64,000 nt of DNA, taken from Actinocorallia sp. API 0066. Lineage in GTDB: Bacteria > Actinomycetota > Actinomycetes > Streptosporangiales > Streptosporangiaceae. Positions 1-8,240 of this stretch are shown here, piece after piece. The stretch's first letter is position 1, and every line of letters starts with the position of its first letter. The notes under the pieces are model-generated. The model was not told where the DNA came from and did not search any database. It saw nothing but the letters and a program-made list of their open reading frames with translations. Location of the stretch: contig NZ_JAJLQY010000013.1 of NCBI RefSeq assembly GCF_020991275.1, forward strand, positions 124,001 to 188,000, read 5' to 3'. Position numbers and translations under genes: made by a program.

Positions 1-993
1 CGCTGGATCGTCATCGACACCGAGATGCTCAAGCCGTGGCCCGGCCACGACAGGCTCCGGTTCCGCTGCGACCCGACCCGTCCGGCGGTGGACTGCCCGA
101 CGCCGCTCGGCCACCACCGCTGGGAGTTCCCGGTGCTCCCGGGCGAGGACGAGGCACGTCTCGTCAGCGAAGAAGCGATCTGGGCGCTCCTGGCCCGTTA
201 TGGGATCACTTCCGAGAATGTGAAGATCCTGCGCGCGACCGTCTACAGCCACCATGTCCGGTTCGCCGAGCGGTGGCGGGGCGGGCGTGTCTTCCTCGCC
301 GGGGACGCCGCGCACGCGATGCCGCCGTGGATCGGACAGGGCATGGCGGCCGGGGTGCGGGACGTGGCGAACCTCTCCTGGAAGCTCGCGGCCGTGCTGC
401 ACGGCGAACTACCCGAAAGCATCCTGGACAGCTACGAGGCGGAGCGGAAGCCGCACGTCAAGGAGGTGACACGGCGGGCCGTCGCGGTCGGCCGGATCAT
501 CACCGAGCGGCGGGCCGCGCTCACCCGGGTCCGCGATCCGCTGGGCCGGGCGCTGATGCGCGTCGGGCCGCTACGCCGGATCGGGCAGGACGCCGCGTGG
601 GTACCGGTCGCGCGGTACGCCTCGGGGCTACGCGCCTCCTCCGGTGCGCCCGCTACCGGCCGTCTGCTACCGCAGCCGTTCGTCACCGACGCGACGGGCG
701 CGCGGGTCCGGCTCGACGACGTGCTCGGGCCGCGCTGGACGCTGCTGCACGCCGTCGCCGGAACGCCGCAGCCCGGCTGGCGCGGGGTGCCGTCGCTGAC
801 CGTCACGCCCGCAGGGTCGCCGCCCGCCCCGGACACCGTCGTGGACGCCGAAGGGGTGCTCCAGGCGTGGATGACCCGCCACCGGGCCGCCACGCTCGCC
901 GTCCGGCCCGACGGGTTCGTCTACGCCGCCGCGCGCTCCGGGGCGCCGCTCGCGCCGCCGCCCTCGGGGTTCGCGCCCCGCACCGACCACTGA
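1..993 (+). CDS. FAD-dependent aromatic hydroxylase (MhpA-like), C-terminal part
   Basis: The reading frame is open from base 1, so the start and the N-terminal FAD-binding GxGxxG lie outside the window; about 330 residues remain. The visible part has the second FAD motif of class A flavin monooxygenases (FLAGDAAHAMPPWIGQGMA, near residue 100), followed by the long helix and the thioredoxin-like C-terminal domain seen in 3-(3-hydroxyphenyl)propionate and related phenol hydroxylases. The predicted reaction is NAD(P)H-dependent ortho-hydroxylation of a phenolic acid to a catechol. It sits 11 bases before a meta-cleavage hydrolase and an extradiol dioxygenase, which supports an aromatic ring-cleavage pathway. 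The substrate cannot be told from sequence; steroid- or phenylpropionate-derived phenols are both possible. Confidence 0.85.
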   Translation, partial: RWIVIDTEMLKPWPGHDRLRFRCDPTRPAVDCPTPLGHHRWEFPVLPGEDEARLVSEEAIWALLARYGITSENVKILRATVYSHHVRFAERWRGGRVFLAGDAAHAMPPWIGQGMAAGVRDVANLSWKLAAVLHGELPESILDSYEAERKPHVKEVTRRAVAVGRIITERRAALTRVRDPLGRALMRVGPLRRIGQDAAWVPVARYASGLRASSGAPATGRLLPQPFVTDATGARVRLDDVLGPRWTLLHAVAGTPQPGWRGVPSLTVTPAGSPPAPDTVVDAEGVLQAWMTRHRAATLAVRPDGFVYAAARSGAPLAPPPSGFAPRTDH

Positions 994-1004
994 AGGAGTA
1001 CGCC

Positions 1005-1865
1005 ATGACCACGCCCGACATGCGGGAGTCTCTGATCGACGTCGGCGGCCGGAAGATCTTCGTCGCCGAGACGGGCGAGGGGCCGCCCGTCCTACTGCTG
1101 CACGGCGGCGGACCCGGTGCGTCCGGAGTGTCCAACTACGCCCGGAACATCGACGCGCTCGCCCAGCGATTCCGCGTGCTCGTGCCGGACATGCCGGGAT
1201 ATGGACGGAGCAGTAAGGATCTCGACAACAGCGACCCGTTCGGCTCCCTCGCCGCCGCCATCCGTGGCCTGCTCGACGCCCTCGACATCGAGCGCGCACA
1301 CCTCGTCGGGAACTCCTACGGCGGCGCGTGCGCCCTGCGGCTCGCGCTCGACACCCCCGAGCGCGTCGGACGGATGGTCCTAATGGGGCCCGGGGGCGTC
1401 GGCACCACAAGGGCGCTGCCTACGCCCGGACTCCAATCGCTGCTCTCCTACTACGGCGGCTCCGGCCCCTCGCGGGCCAAGCTGGAGAAGTTCGTCCGCG
1501 AGCACCTGGTGTTCAACGCGGCGCAGGTCCCCGACGCGGTGATCGACGAGCGGTACGCGGCAAGCATCGACCCGGAGGTCGTCGCCTCGCCTCCGCTGCG
1601 CCGCCCGTCCGGTCCGAACGCGCTGCGCACCCTGTGGCGGATGGATTTCACCCGTGACGAGCGGCTCGCCCGCCTACCCGTCCCGACGCTCGTGCTGTGG
1701 GGCGCGCAGGACAAGGTGAACCGTCCCAGCGGCGGACGTGCCCTCGCCGAACGTATGCCCGACTGCGACCTCTACGTCGTCGCCAACACCGGGCACTGGG
1801 TCCAGTTCGAACGGGCCGCCCTGTTCAACCGGATCTGCACCGATTTCCTGGGAGAAGCACGATGA
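1005..1865 (+). CDS. Alpha/beta hydrolase, meta-cleavage product C-C hydrolase (MhpC/BphD/HsaD type)
   Basis: This 286-residue protein is the usual length for the family. It has the oxyanion-loop LLHGGGPGASG near residue 32, the nucleophile elbow GNSYGG with Ser104, an acid Asp in WGAQDKV and the catalytic His in NTGHWVQFE near the C-terminus. These enzymes hydrolyse the vinylogous 1,5-diketone left by extradiol ring cleavage. The ATG at 1005 follows a GAAGGAG ribosome site, and an upstream extension of the same frame overlaps the hydroxylase and is not coding. Its stop overlaps the next gene's ATG (ATGA), so the two are probably translationally coupled. Family assignment is firm; the substrate is inferred only from context. 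Confidence 0.88.
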   Translation: MTTPDMRESLIDVGGRKIFVAETGEGPPVLLLHGGGPGASGVSNYARNIDALAQRFRVLVPDMPGYGRSSKDLDNSDPFGSLAAAIRGLLDALDIERAHLVGNSYGGACALRLALDTPERVGRMVLMGPGGVGTTRALPTPGLQSLLSYYGGSGPSRAKLEKFVREHLVFNAAQVPDAVIDERYAASIDPEVVASPPLRRPSGPNALRTLWRMDFTRDERLARLPVPTLVLWGAQDKVNRPSGGRALAERMPDCDLYVVANTGHWVQFERAALFNRICTDFLGEAR

Positions 1866-2869
1866 CCGTCCTCGACCCGCCCTCGGTGTTCGGCAACGTC
1901 CACCTCGGCTACCTCGTCATCGAAACCGAACGCTTCACCGACTGGCGACGGTTCGGCGCGGACGCCATCGGCCTCCACGTGGACGAACTGGACGCCGACC
2001 GTATGCGGTTCCGCCTCGATTCCCACGAATGCCGGTTCCTTCTCGTGCGCGGCCCGGCCGAGGACGTCGTCACCATCGGCTGGCACCTGGCCGACCACAC
2101 GGCGTTCGAGCACGTCGAAGCCCGTGTCCTGGCCAGCGGCGTGCCGTTCCGGCGCGGCACCGAACAGGAGGCCGCCGCGCGGGGCGTCGAACGGCTTCTG
2201 CGCTTTCCCGGACCCAAGGGCATCACCCAGGAGATCTTCACCTCACCCCGTATCTCGGCCGAACCTCTCCGGATGACGGCGCGCGGGTTCGTCACCGGGG
2301 AGGGCGGGCTCGGGCACGTCGCCATCACCAGCACAAAGCCCACCGAACTGCACGGCTATTTCGCCCACGTCCTGGACGCCCGCCTCACCGACTTCATCGA
2401 CGAGACCATCAACGGCGCCAAACTCAAAATCCGTTTCCTCCGCGTCAACGAACGCCACCACTCGATTGCCATCGCCGCCGTCCGCGGCCTCCCCGTCAAC
2501 CCGATCCGCACCCGCGTCCAACACCTCAACGTCCAGGCCGCCCACCTGGACGACCTCGCCCAAAGCTACGAACGCGTCCACACCCTGGGCTTCAGAATGG
2601 CCCTCTCCATCGGCCAACACACCAACGACAAGGAACTCTCCTACTACGCCCGAACCCCTTCCGGCTTCGAATGGGAACTGGGCTGGAACCCCATTCTCGT
2701 CAACGAATCCACCTGGCTCCCCAAAACCCACCAGGGCATCAGCATCTGGGGCCACACCCCCATAGGCCAAACCATCATCACCAAACTCCACCAGTTCGCC
2801 ACCGCCACCCGCTCCCTAGCCCACCCCGAAAAACCCCTCCACCCCCTCACCCCAGCCACTGACGCATGA
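1862..2869 (+). CDS. Extradiol ring-cleavage dioxygenase (type I, VOC fold; BphC/HsaC-like)
   Basis: 335 residues, the length of two-domain VOC extradiol dioxygenases. The iron ligands of the 2-His-1-carboxylate triad are visible in the C-terminal domain: His152 (GLGHVAI), His221 (VQHLNV) and a Glu near 272 (FEWELGW). His199/200 (NERHHS) and Tyr262 match the acid-base residues of the BphC class. It should cleave a catechol next to the diol, giving the substrate of the hydrolase that it overlaps by 4 bases. Co-occurrence of a flavin hydroxylase with a type I rather than LigB-type (MhpB) dioxygenase makes this a mixed-type meta-cleavage set. No downstream meta-pathway genes follow, so the operon seems to end here. 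Confidence 0.88.
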   Translation: MTVLDPPSVFGNVHLGYLVIETERFTDWRRFGADAIGLHVDELDADRMRFRLDSHECRFLLVRGPAEDVVTIGWHLADHTAFEHVEARVLASGVPFRRGTEQEAAARGVERLLRFPGPKGITQEIFTSPRISAEPLRMTARGFVTGEGGLGHVAITSTKPTELHGYFAHVLDARLTDFIDETINGAKLKIRFLRVNERHHSIAIAAVRGLPVNPIRTRVQHLNVQAAHLDDLAQSYERVHTLGFRMALSIGQHTNDKELSYYARTPSGFEWELGWNPILVNESTWLPKTHQGISIWGHTPIGQTIITKLHQFATATRSLAHPEKPLHPLTPATDA

Positions 2870-2974
2870 ACCCACGCCGATCGGCGTTGGGAACAGCCTG
2901 CCTACAGCCAGAAATGGCCCTCGCTCGTGCGCGTTACCCGGCCGGTCCAGAATCCACGACCCATCTTCCCGGCC

Positions 2975-3113
2975 ATGGCGCAGCGACCCACCGGAAAGAC
3001 GGCGCTCGTCACCGGTCCCACCAGCAACCGTCAAGGCCCCGTTCTTCCTCACGCAGGCGCTCGTCCCCACGATCGTGGACAGTCGCGGGGCGATCGTCGA
3101 CCTGGGTGGCGCG
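2975..3113 (+). pseudogene. Short-chain dehydrogenase remnant with internal deletion
   Basis: An ATG at 2975 opens with MAQRPTGKTALVTGPTSN, the beta-1/glycine-loop start of an SDR, but the TGxxxGIG motif breaks off at once. From about 3030, in another frame, the sequence reads VKAPFFLTQALVPTIVDSRG, which is the middle of an SDR (the stretch before the catalytic Ser). The two pieces are therefore joined by an out-of-frame deletion of roughly 80 codons, and no catalytic Tyr-Lys follows. The rest of the 2870-3140 gap shows nothing recognisable. Calling it a remnant rests on my reading of two short stretches. Confidence 0.55.
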
Positions 3114-3140
3114 CCGGGGGCGGGTTTGGGGGGTGTGGGG

Positions 3141-4148
3141 TTAGGGGAGGTCTCGGACGAAGACGGGTTTGAGGTGGGGGTGGGGGAGTTGTTCGGGGAG
3201 GGTTTCCCAGTCGAGGACGGTTGAGACGACGTTGCCGGGGTTGACGGTGGCGGTGCGGGCGAGGGAGAGGGCGTCCGGGAGGTGGGTGCGGACGTTGTCG
3301 CGGGCGATGCGCAGGGTGACGCCGGTGAGGTACATGTCGAGAAGGGGGAGTTCGCCTGGACGGAAGTGGTTGCCCGCGCTCTCGCAGAAGCCTTCCGGTG
3401 TCAGGGAGCGGAGCGCCAGGGCGAGGGCGTCGACGCGGCCGGTCGCCTCCACGGCCAGGTCGAAACCGTGCGGTATCGGGTCGATCTCCTCGGCGGTGCG
3501 GGCGCCGTAGGACGCGGCGATCTTACGGTGCTCCGGGTCGGGATCGACGTACAGCACGTCGGACGCGCCCAGCGCCCTGGCGATGTCGCACACGTACAGG
3601 CCGATGCTGCCGCGCGCGATGACGAGGACGCGCGCGCCCGGCCGGGCCCGCAGATGCGGCGCGACGAGCCGGTAGGACAGCGGCCAGTTGTCGCTCGCCG
3701 AGGCCAGCGCGACGGGGTCGAGGTCGGACGGCAGCGGCACCAGCATCGCGTCCGCGTAGGGCACGTGGACCAGGTCGGCGAACAGGCCGCCCCACGCGCC
3801 GCCGATCGGCGCGCCGTACATCGCCATGTGCGGCACCGCCGTGCAGTGCGCCGTCAGCCCGGCGGCGCAGCGGTCGCACCCGCCGCACGAGATAGCCCAC
3901 GGCACGACGACGAGGTCGCCGGGCACAACACCCGCCGCGTCGCCCGCGTCCACGACCCGCGCGACGCACTCGTGCCCGATCGGGAACGGCGGCACGATCG
4001 GCCCGTACCCGGCGAGGATCATCGAGTCGACGTCACACGGCGTCGCCGCGACCGGCGCGACGACCGCCTCCCGCGCCGACGCCACAACGGGATCCGCTGC
4101 CTCCCGCCACTCGACCGCCCGCCGCCCCACATAGGTCAGCTCCCGCAC
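3141..4148 (-). CDS. Zinc-dependent alcohol dehydrogenase (MDR family)
   Basis: About 335 residues. The catalytic zinc site is PCDVDSM plus the GHE motif (PFPIGHECVARV), and the structural zinc loop CGGCDRC...HC is intact. The Rossmann glycine motif is degenerate (IARGSIGLY), but a VDPDPEH segment follows as expected for the nucleotide ribose contact. The frame stays open far upstream; I chose the second of two adjacent GTG codons (4148) because a GGAGGT site ends six bases before it. It is transcribed away from a palindromic operator at 4187-4224, so it is probably induced by a ligand-responsive repressor. Substrate unknown. Confidence 0.8.
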   Translation of the reverse strand: MRELTYVGRRAVEWREAADPVVASAREAVVAPVAATPCDVDSMILAGYGPIVPPFPIGHECVARVVDAGDAAGVVPGDLVVVPWAISCGGCDRCAAGLTAHCTAVPHMAMYGAPIGGAWGGLFADLVHVPYADAMLVPLPSDLDPVALASASDNWPLSYRLVAPHLRARPGARVLVIARGSIGLYVCDIARALGASDVLYVDPDPEHRKIAASYGARTAEEIDPIPHGFDLAVEATGRVDALALALRSLTPEGFCESAGNHFRPGELPLLDMYLTGVTLRIARDNVRTHLPDALSLARTATVNPGNVVSTVLDWETLPEQLPHPHLKPVFVRDLP

Positions 4149-4186
4149 CACGCCACCTCCAGCCCACCGAGCATTCCTATGACGCT

Positions 4187-4224
4187 CGTTATAACCGGAG
4201 CCTAGGTTATAACGGACGTTATAA
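4187..4224. promoter_or_regulatory. Triple CGTTATAA operator before the alcohol dehydrogenase
   Basis: CGTTATAACC at 4187-4196 is inverted as GGTTATAACG at 4205-4214 with an 8-base spacer, and a third CGTTATAA at 4217-4224 forms a second perfect 8-2-8 palindrome with TTATAACG at 4207-4214. The site lies 40-75 bases upstream of the dehydrogenase start and contains -10-like TATAAT/TATAAC strings on both strands, in an otherwise very GC-rich region. The geometry fits a TetR- or MarR-like repressor. The adjacent WYL regulator is one candidate, but no binding evidence exists. Confidence 0.65.
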
Positions 4225-4252
4225 TCAAGGCGACCGCCAGCAAGCCCCGGCC

Positions 4253-5218
4253 TCAGCGAGGGTGGTCGTAGAGGGCGGCGGCTTGGCGGGTGGCGGTGGC
4301 GAGGCGGGTGCGGAGTTCGGGTGGGGCGAGGGCTTCGGCTTCCGGGCCCAGGCGGAGGATCATAAAATAGGCGATTTCCCAGGATTCGACGGGGATCGTC
4401 GCGGTGATCCAGCCTTCGGCGTCCGGCGGGGTGGCGGTGGCCAGGGTGGCGGAGGCCGCGGCGGGGTCGAGGATGGTGGTCAGGTGCTCGGCGGCGAAGG
4501 GGCTGAGGCGGACCAGGGCGTGTTCTCGGTGCATGGAGCGGGCGAACTCCTCGGAGGCCGCGTCCCAGTAGGCGGCCAGGTCGAATTCCGGGTCGCGGAG
4601 GAAACGTTCTTCGTCGGCCTTGGCGCTCTCGAAGCGGTCCACGCGGTAGGAGCCGAAGCGGCCGGACGGGCTGCGCGCAGCGACGTACCAACGGCCCGCC
4701 TTCAGGACCAGGCCGTGCGGCTCCAGGCGGTGCTCCCGGGTGCCGCCGCGCGCGGCGTAGCGGGCCCGCAGGACCCGGTCCTCCCACACCGCGCGCGACA
4801 CCTCGCCGAGCAGCGGCGGAGTCTCCGGTCGCCGGAACCAGGCGGGCGCGTCGAGGTGGAACCGCCGTGTCGCCGCCGCGGGCGCGTCGCCCAGGACGGC
4901 GGCGACCTTCAGCCGGGCGGCGAGCGCCCGCCCCGCGAGGCCCATCTCGCGGAGCGGGCCCGGCAGCCCCGCCAGGTGCAGCACCTCGGCCTCGGCGCGG
5001 GCGAGGCCCGTGAGCCGGGTCTGGTAGCCGTCGACGAGCCGGTATCCGCCGCCGCGTCCCCGCTCGGCGTACACCGGCACGCCCGCCTCGGCGAGCGCCG
5101 CGACGTCCCGCTGCACGGTCCGCTCGGAGACCTCAAGCTCGGCGGCGAGTTCCGCCGCCGTCATCGCGCGCCGCCCCTGCAACAGCAGCAGCAACGCGAT
5201 GGCCCGGCTCGCCCGCAC
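4253..5218 (-). CDS. WYL-domain transcriptional regulator
   Basis: 321 residues. An N-terminal DeoR/HTH_11-type winged helix (residues 1-55; ELEVSERTVQRDVAALAEAG) is followed by a WYL domain around residues 150-220 (LEPHGLVLKAGRWYVAARS, then SYRVDRF) and a C-terminal WCX-like extension. Such actinobacterial proteins are ligand-sensing DNA-binding regulators. It lies between the operator-controlled dehydrogenase and an FMN-binding protein, all on the same strand with a 15-base gap to the latter, so it may be co-transcribed with the FMN protein and act on the operator at 4187-4224. The target is inferred from position alone. Confidence 0.85.
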   Translation of the reverse strand: MRASRAIALLLLLQGRRAMTAAELAAELEVSERTVQRDVAALAEAGVPVYAERGRGGGYRLVDGYQTRLTGLARAEAEVLHLAGLPGPLREMGLAGRALAARLKVAAVLGDAPAAATRRFHLDAPAWFRRPETPPLLGEVSRAVWEDRVLRARYAARGGTREHRLEPHGLVLKAGRWYVAARSPSGRFGSYRVDRFESAKADEERFLRDPEFDLAAYWDAASEEFARSMHREHALVRLSPFAAEHLTTILDPAAASATLATATPPDAEGWITATIPVESWEIAYFMILRLGPEAEALAPPELRTRLATATRQAAALYDHPR

Positions 5219-5233
5219 CCGCCGTCGCCCCGG

Positions 5234-5764
5234 TCAGGGCCGGGCGGCCGGGACGAGTGCGGCGAAGTCGGGCGCGTAGACCGTCATCCAGTGCGGGTGC
5301 AGCCGGTAGCAGACGACGCCGTTATTCCAGTCGAAAGCATCGGCGCCGTAGAAGGACTGGAAGTAGGCGAGCACCTCCGGCCAGTCCTCAGCGGGCTCGC
5401 CGCCTACGGGGTTGAGGATCTCGACGGTCCCGTGTGTGAACACCCCGAGGTCCTCGCCGCGCAGGTGCGCCGCGCTGGCGGCGGGGCGCGCCGCGAGGTG
5501 ACGGGCCTTCGCGGCACCCAGCGCCGTCCCGAAATGCCACTTTCCATGGAGAAAGTGGCCGTCCACTCCGCTCACCCGAGGCTCCCCCTTCGCCGTCACC
5601 GTGGACAGCGCGAGCGTGCACATCCCCGTCAGTACCTGAGTGAGCTGCTCCGCCGTCAGCGTCCGCTCCCCGTTGATGATCGAACGAAGATGCTCCGTGG
5701 ACCGCGAGAGCGACCGCTCAAGCAGCCCCTCCAGCTCCCTGAGCTCCGCCACCGTCTCGAACAC
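5234..5764 (-). CDS. Pyridoxamine-phosphate-oxidase-like FMN-binding protein
   Basis: 176 residues from a GTG at 5764 that has a GGGAGG site six bases upstream; an upstream ATG at 5833 would add a low-complexity Gly/Arg stretch and has weaker support. The sequence shows the split-barrel pattern of PNPOx-like proteins: TLALSTVTAKGEPRVSGVDG, then LHGKWHFGTALGAAKARHLA and a C-terminal RLHPHWMTVYAPDF strand. The N-terminal 40 residues form an added helix (LRELEGLLERSLSR). The substrate is unknown; relatives bind FMN, F420 or haem. It precedes the WYL regulator by 15 bases in the same direction. Confidence 0.7.
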   Translation of the reverse strand: MFETVAELRELEGLLERSLSRSTEHLRSIINGERTLTAEQLTQVLTGMCTLALSTVTAKGEPRVSGVDGHFLHGKWHFGTALGAAKARHLAARPAASAAHLRGEDLGVFTHGTVEILNPVGGEPAEDWPEVLAYFQSFYGADAFDWNNGVVCYRLHPHWMTVYAPDFAALVPAARP

Positions 5765-5884
5765 AGGACCCCTCCCGTCAGGGCGACGCCCACCGCCGCC
5801 CGCACGACCCACCCTCCCCCAAAAACCCGACACCTCATGTCGTCTTTCGGCGGCGTTGTGGGACGGCGGTGGGACGGCGGGTGG

Positions 5885-6475
5885 TCAGACGCGCTTGAAG
5901 GTGTGCACCGACTTGATGGTGGTCCTGGGGCCGTCGGCTTCCAGGACGAGCCTTAGGGTCTTGGAGGTGCAGGTGTACTGGCCGAACGTCGGGAGGAAGG
6001 GGTCCTCGATCCCGGTGCGGTAGATCTTGGCGAGTTTGGCGGTGCCCGTCGGCTGCTTGCCGAGGAAGCTGGAGATCGTCGCGTTGCCGGTGCCCGTCTT
6101 CGGCCTGAGCGTAAGGCTGCCCGTCTTCTTCTTCCCGATGAGGGTGGACTTGAAGGTCACCTTCTTCTTGAAGACGTCGGTCACCTTGTAGGGGTCGCCC
6201 TCCGCTACGCCCTTGGTGACGACCTTGGCGGCCTTGGAGAAGTCGTAGGTGGCCGACTTCTTCGTGATCGTAAGCCGCGTGCCCGTACCGCCCTTCGCGT
6301 TGGCGGTGACCTCGTTGATGTGGCTCTTCAGCGTGTACTTCGTGAGCTGCCAGGTGCCGACGGCGCAGGGCTTGGGCGCGGCGGAGGCGGGCGCCCCGAC
6401 GGCGAGGACAAGGCCGACCGTCAGAGCGGCGGCGGGGACGGCGGCCGTGACCAGCCTGAGCGGGGTGATGGACAA
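5885..6475 (-). CDS. Secreted hypothetical protein
   Basis: 196 residues starting at a TTG (6475) eight bases after an AAGGAG site. A Sec signal peptide is evident: a hydrophobic core (VPAAALTVGLVLAVG) ending in APASA-AP, with cleavage near residue 32. The mature part is rich in Thr and Lys, with two Cys (one near its start, one in QYTCTSK) that could form a disulfide, and it alternates short beta-strand-like segments (GTRLTITKKSATYDF, KKKVTFKSTLIGKKK). It looks like a lipocalin-like or other beta-barrel extracellular protein, but I do not recognise the family. It is monocistronic, divergent from the SDR at 6638. Confidence 0.7.
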   Translation of the reverse strand: MSITPLRLVTAAVPAAALTVGLVLAVGAPASAAPKPCAVGTWQLTKYTLKSHINEVTANAKGGTGTRLTITKKSATYDFSKAAKVVTKGVAEGDPYKVTDVFKKKVTFKSTLIGKKKTGSLTLRPKTGTGNATISSFLGKQPTGTAKLAKIYRTGIEDPFLPTFGQYTCTSKTLRLVLEADGPRTTIKSVHTFKRV

Positions 6476-6562
6476 GTCAGATGCTCCTTCTTGCGGCGAC
6501 CGGTGGCGGGGGCACTGGTCTGTCAGACGACGGCCGCCCCGAAGAAGATCGGACGACTTGCG

Positions 6563-6592
6563 TTGACACCCGCGTAACGGGTCAAGTAGCTT
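6563..6592 (+). promoter_or_regulatory. Probable sigma70-type promoter of the SDR gene
   Basis: A consensus -35 TTGACA at 6563-6568 is followed after 18 bases by TAGCTT at 6587-6592. The transcript would start about 40 bases before the SDR ATG. The leader then contains an unusual AT-rich run (6607-6625) just upstream of the AGGGAGA ribosome site. Confidence 0.45.
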
Positions 6593-6637
6593 TCTGGTCC
6601 ACCCACATCATATTTAATATTTTAAGGGAGAAGCACC

Positions 6638-7396
6638 ATGGGCCGACTCGCCGGCAAGGTAGCGATCATCACCGGAGCCGCGTCGGGCATGGGCGCCGCT
6701 GACGTGCGGCTCTTCGCCAAGGAGGGCGCGAGCGTCGTCGCCACCGACATCCAGGCCGACGCCCTCACCAAACTCGTGTCCGAACTGACGGACGCCGGCT
6801 ACCCCGTGATCGGCCTCGTCCACGACGTCACCGACCCCGCCCAGTGGCAGGCCACCGTCGACAAGGCCGTCGAGACGTACGGCGGCATCGACATCCTCGT
6901 CAACAACGCGGGCCTCCCGGGCGACGCCGTCACCTGGGACGACGCGACGCTGGAGAGCTTCGACGGCGTCATGAACCTCAACGCGCGGGCCCACTTCATC
7001 GGGATCAAGGCCGTCCTCCCCCACCTGGAGGCGCGCGGCGGCGGCTCCATCGTCACGATGTCGTCCATCACGGGCCTCATCGTCTGGCCGGGCCTGCACC
7101 CCGCCTACTCCCCCTCCAAGGGCGCGAGCCGCCTCCTCACCAAGTCGGCCGCCGCCGACCTGGGCCGCCGCAACATCCGCGTCAACTCCGTCCACCCCGG
7201 CATCATCCACACCCCCCAAAGCGACCACGTCGTCTCCAACGACGACGCCCTCGCCCAGGTCCTCCCCGCCATCCCCCTCGGCCGAGTCGGCCAACCCGAA
7301 GAAGTCGCCAACCTAGTCCTCTTCCTAGCCAGCGACGAGTCCTCCTACATCACCGGCGCCGAATTCGTAGCCGACGGCGGCTACACCATCCTCTAA
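6638..7396 (+). CDS. Short-chain dehydrogenase/reductase
   Basis: 252 residues, the classic SDR length. It has the cofactor motif TGAASGMG near residue 13, Asp at the end of beta-2 (VVATDIQA, favouring NAD), NNAG near 90, Ser in TMSSITG and the catalytic Tyr-Lys in YSPSK. The C-terminal GGYTIL is typical of 3-alpha-hydroxysteroid or cyclohexanol dehydrogenase-like members. The ATG follows AGGGAGA at good spacing. It appears to be transcribed alone from the promoter at 6563-6592. Secondary-alcohol oxidation or ketone reduction is safe; the substrate is unknown. Confidence 0.85.
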   Translation: MGRLAGKVAIITGAASGMGAADVRLFAKEGASVVATDIQADALTKLVSELTDAGYPVIGLVHDVTDPAQWQATVDKAVETYGGIDILVNNAGLPGDAVTWDDATLESFDGVMNLNARAHFIGIKAVLPHLEARGGGSIVTMSSITGLIVWPGLHPAYSPSKGASRLLTKSAAADLGRRNIRVNSVHPGIIHTPQSDHVVSNDDALAQVLPAIPLGRVGQPEEVANLVLFLASDESSYITGAEFVADGGYTIL

Positions 7397-7577
7397 CCCC
7401 TTCTCCACCCCAACGCGGGGACCGACTGAAAGTCCGGCAGCCGCCACCGTCGATCGGCATCCGAGGTTGACGACGGAACCCCGCGGGGGTCAGGGCGACC
7501 TGGCCAAAGCGAGAGTCACAGCCGAGCCAGAGGCGATCACGTATCTCGTGGACATCCCACCACGCCCGGCCTTCAAC

Positions 7578-8228
7578 TCACGCGTCCCAGAAGTCAGATG
7601 GAAAGAGAGCCGTCAGCCTGGGAAGCCGCCGAACGGTCTCCCGCAGATCAGCGACATCAAGATGCGACTGGGATCCGAAATCAAGCCTCGGAGTTTCATC
7701 AAGAGAATCCGGATACGGGGGAAGACTAACGCCACGCGCTGAGAGCTTAGCCGCAACTCGATCGAAAGCCGCCCACGCCACAGCACCAAGCCCCTCCATA
7801 TCCGGAAAATCAGAATCCTTCACCTCGCCTATCGGAATGCTCGACAGTCGGACGATCTTAGAATGAAGCGCGAGCGAATCGGCGTCAACAAGAGCTGATT
7901 CATACACCGCTCGGCCCTGTCCGATAAGCCACATACGGAAGTCACAGAACAAATCCTGCGAACATTCGCCTCCATAGATCACACCTGCCGCAAGCCAGAG
8001 TTCCCACACCAGCGCGAGGTCTGCGGCCTCCAGAAACCGCCTGTGAAATCCAACAATCTTCGAAATAGGCAGTTTAGAAAGTTCTTCTTCGAGAAGAGCG
8101 AACATATCTTCGTCGCTAGACGAGGCAATCCTGACCCTGTCGACAATTTCCCAGAATTGGTCTTTTCCGAACTCCACCAAGGAGATCGGTTCAGAGTTAT
8201 CAGCCAATTCCCCGACCCGTTGTATCAT
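7578..8228 (-). CDS. DUF4240 protein
   Basis: 216 residues. The DUF4240 hallmarks are present: FWEIVDRVR near residue 25, a SDEDMFALLEEELSKLP helix, GFHRRFLEAADLALVWELW, and FRMWLIGQGRAVYESALVDA. The function of the family is unknown; in actinomycetes it is common beside toxin/immunity loci. The C-terminal third (PDSLDETPRLDFGS onward) is specific to this copy. It lies in an AT-richer patch with other immunity-like debris, and a fragment of a second DUF4240 copy lies at 8700-8908, so duplication followed by decay is likely. The start at 8228 is 12 bases after a decayed gene. Confidence 0.72.
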   Translation of the reverse strand: MIQRVGELADNSEPISLVEFGKDQFWEIVDRVRIASSSDEDMFALLEEELSKLPISKIVGFHRRFLEAADLALVWELWLAAGVIYGGECSQDLFCDFRMWLIGQGRAVYESALVDADSLALHSKIVRLSSIPIGEVKDSDFPDMEGLGAVAWAAFDRVAAKLSARGVSLPPYPDSLDETPRLDFGSQSHLDVADLRETVRRLPRLTALFPSDFWDA

Positions 8229-8240
8229 TGCTGTTCCCGT

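Noticed and set aside
3141-4787. Longer alcohol dehydrogenase extending upstream to 4787
   Set aside because: The extension would run through the palindromic operator and the WYL gene and is Arg/Pro-rich; the GTG at 4148 has a proper ribosome site.
4262-5956. A 564-codon plus-strand frame over the WYL and FMN-binding genes
   Set aside because: Gly/Arg-rich shadow of two recognisable minus-strand genes.
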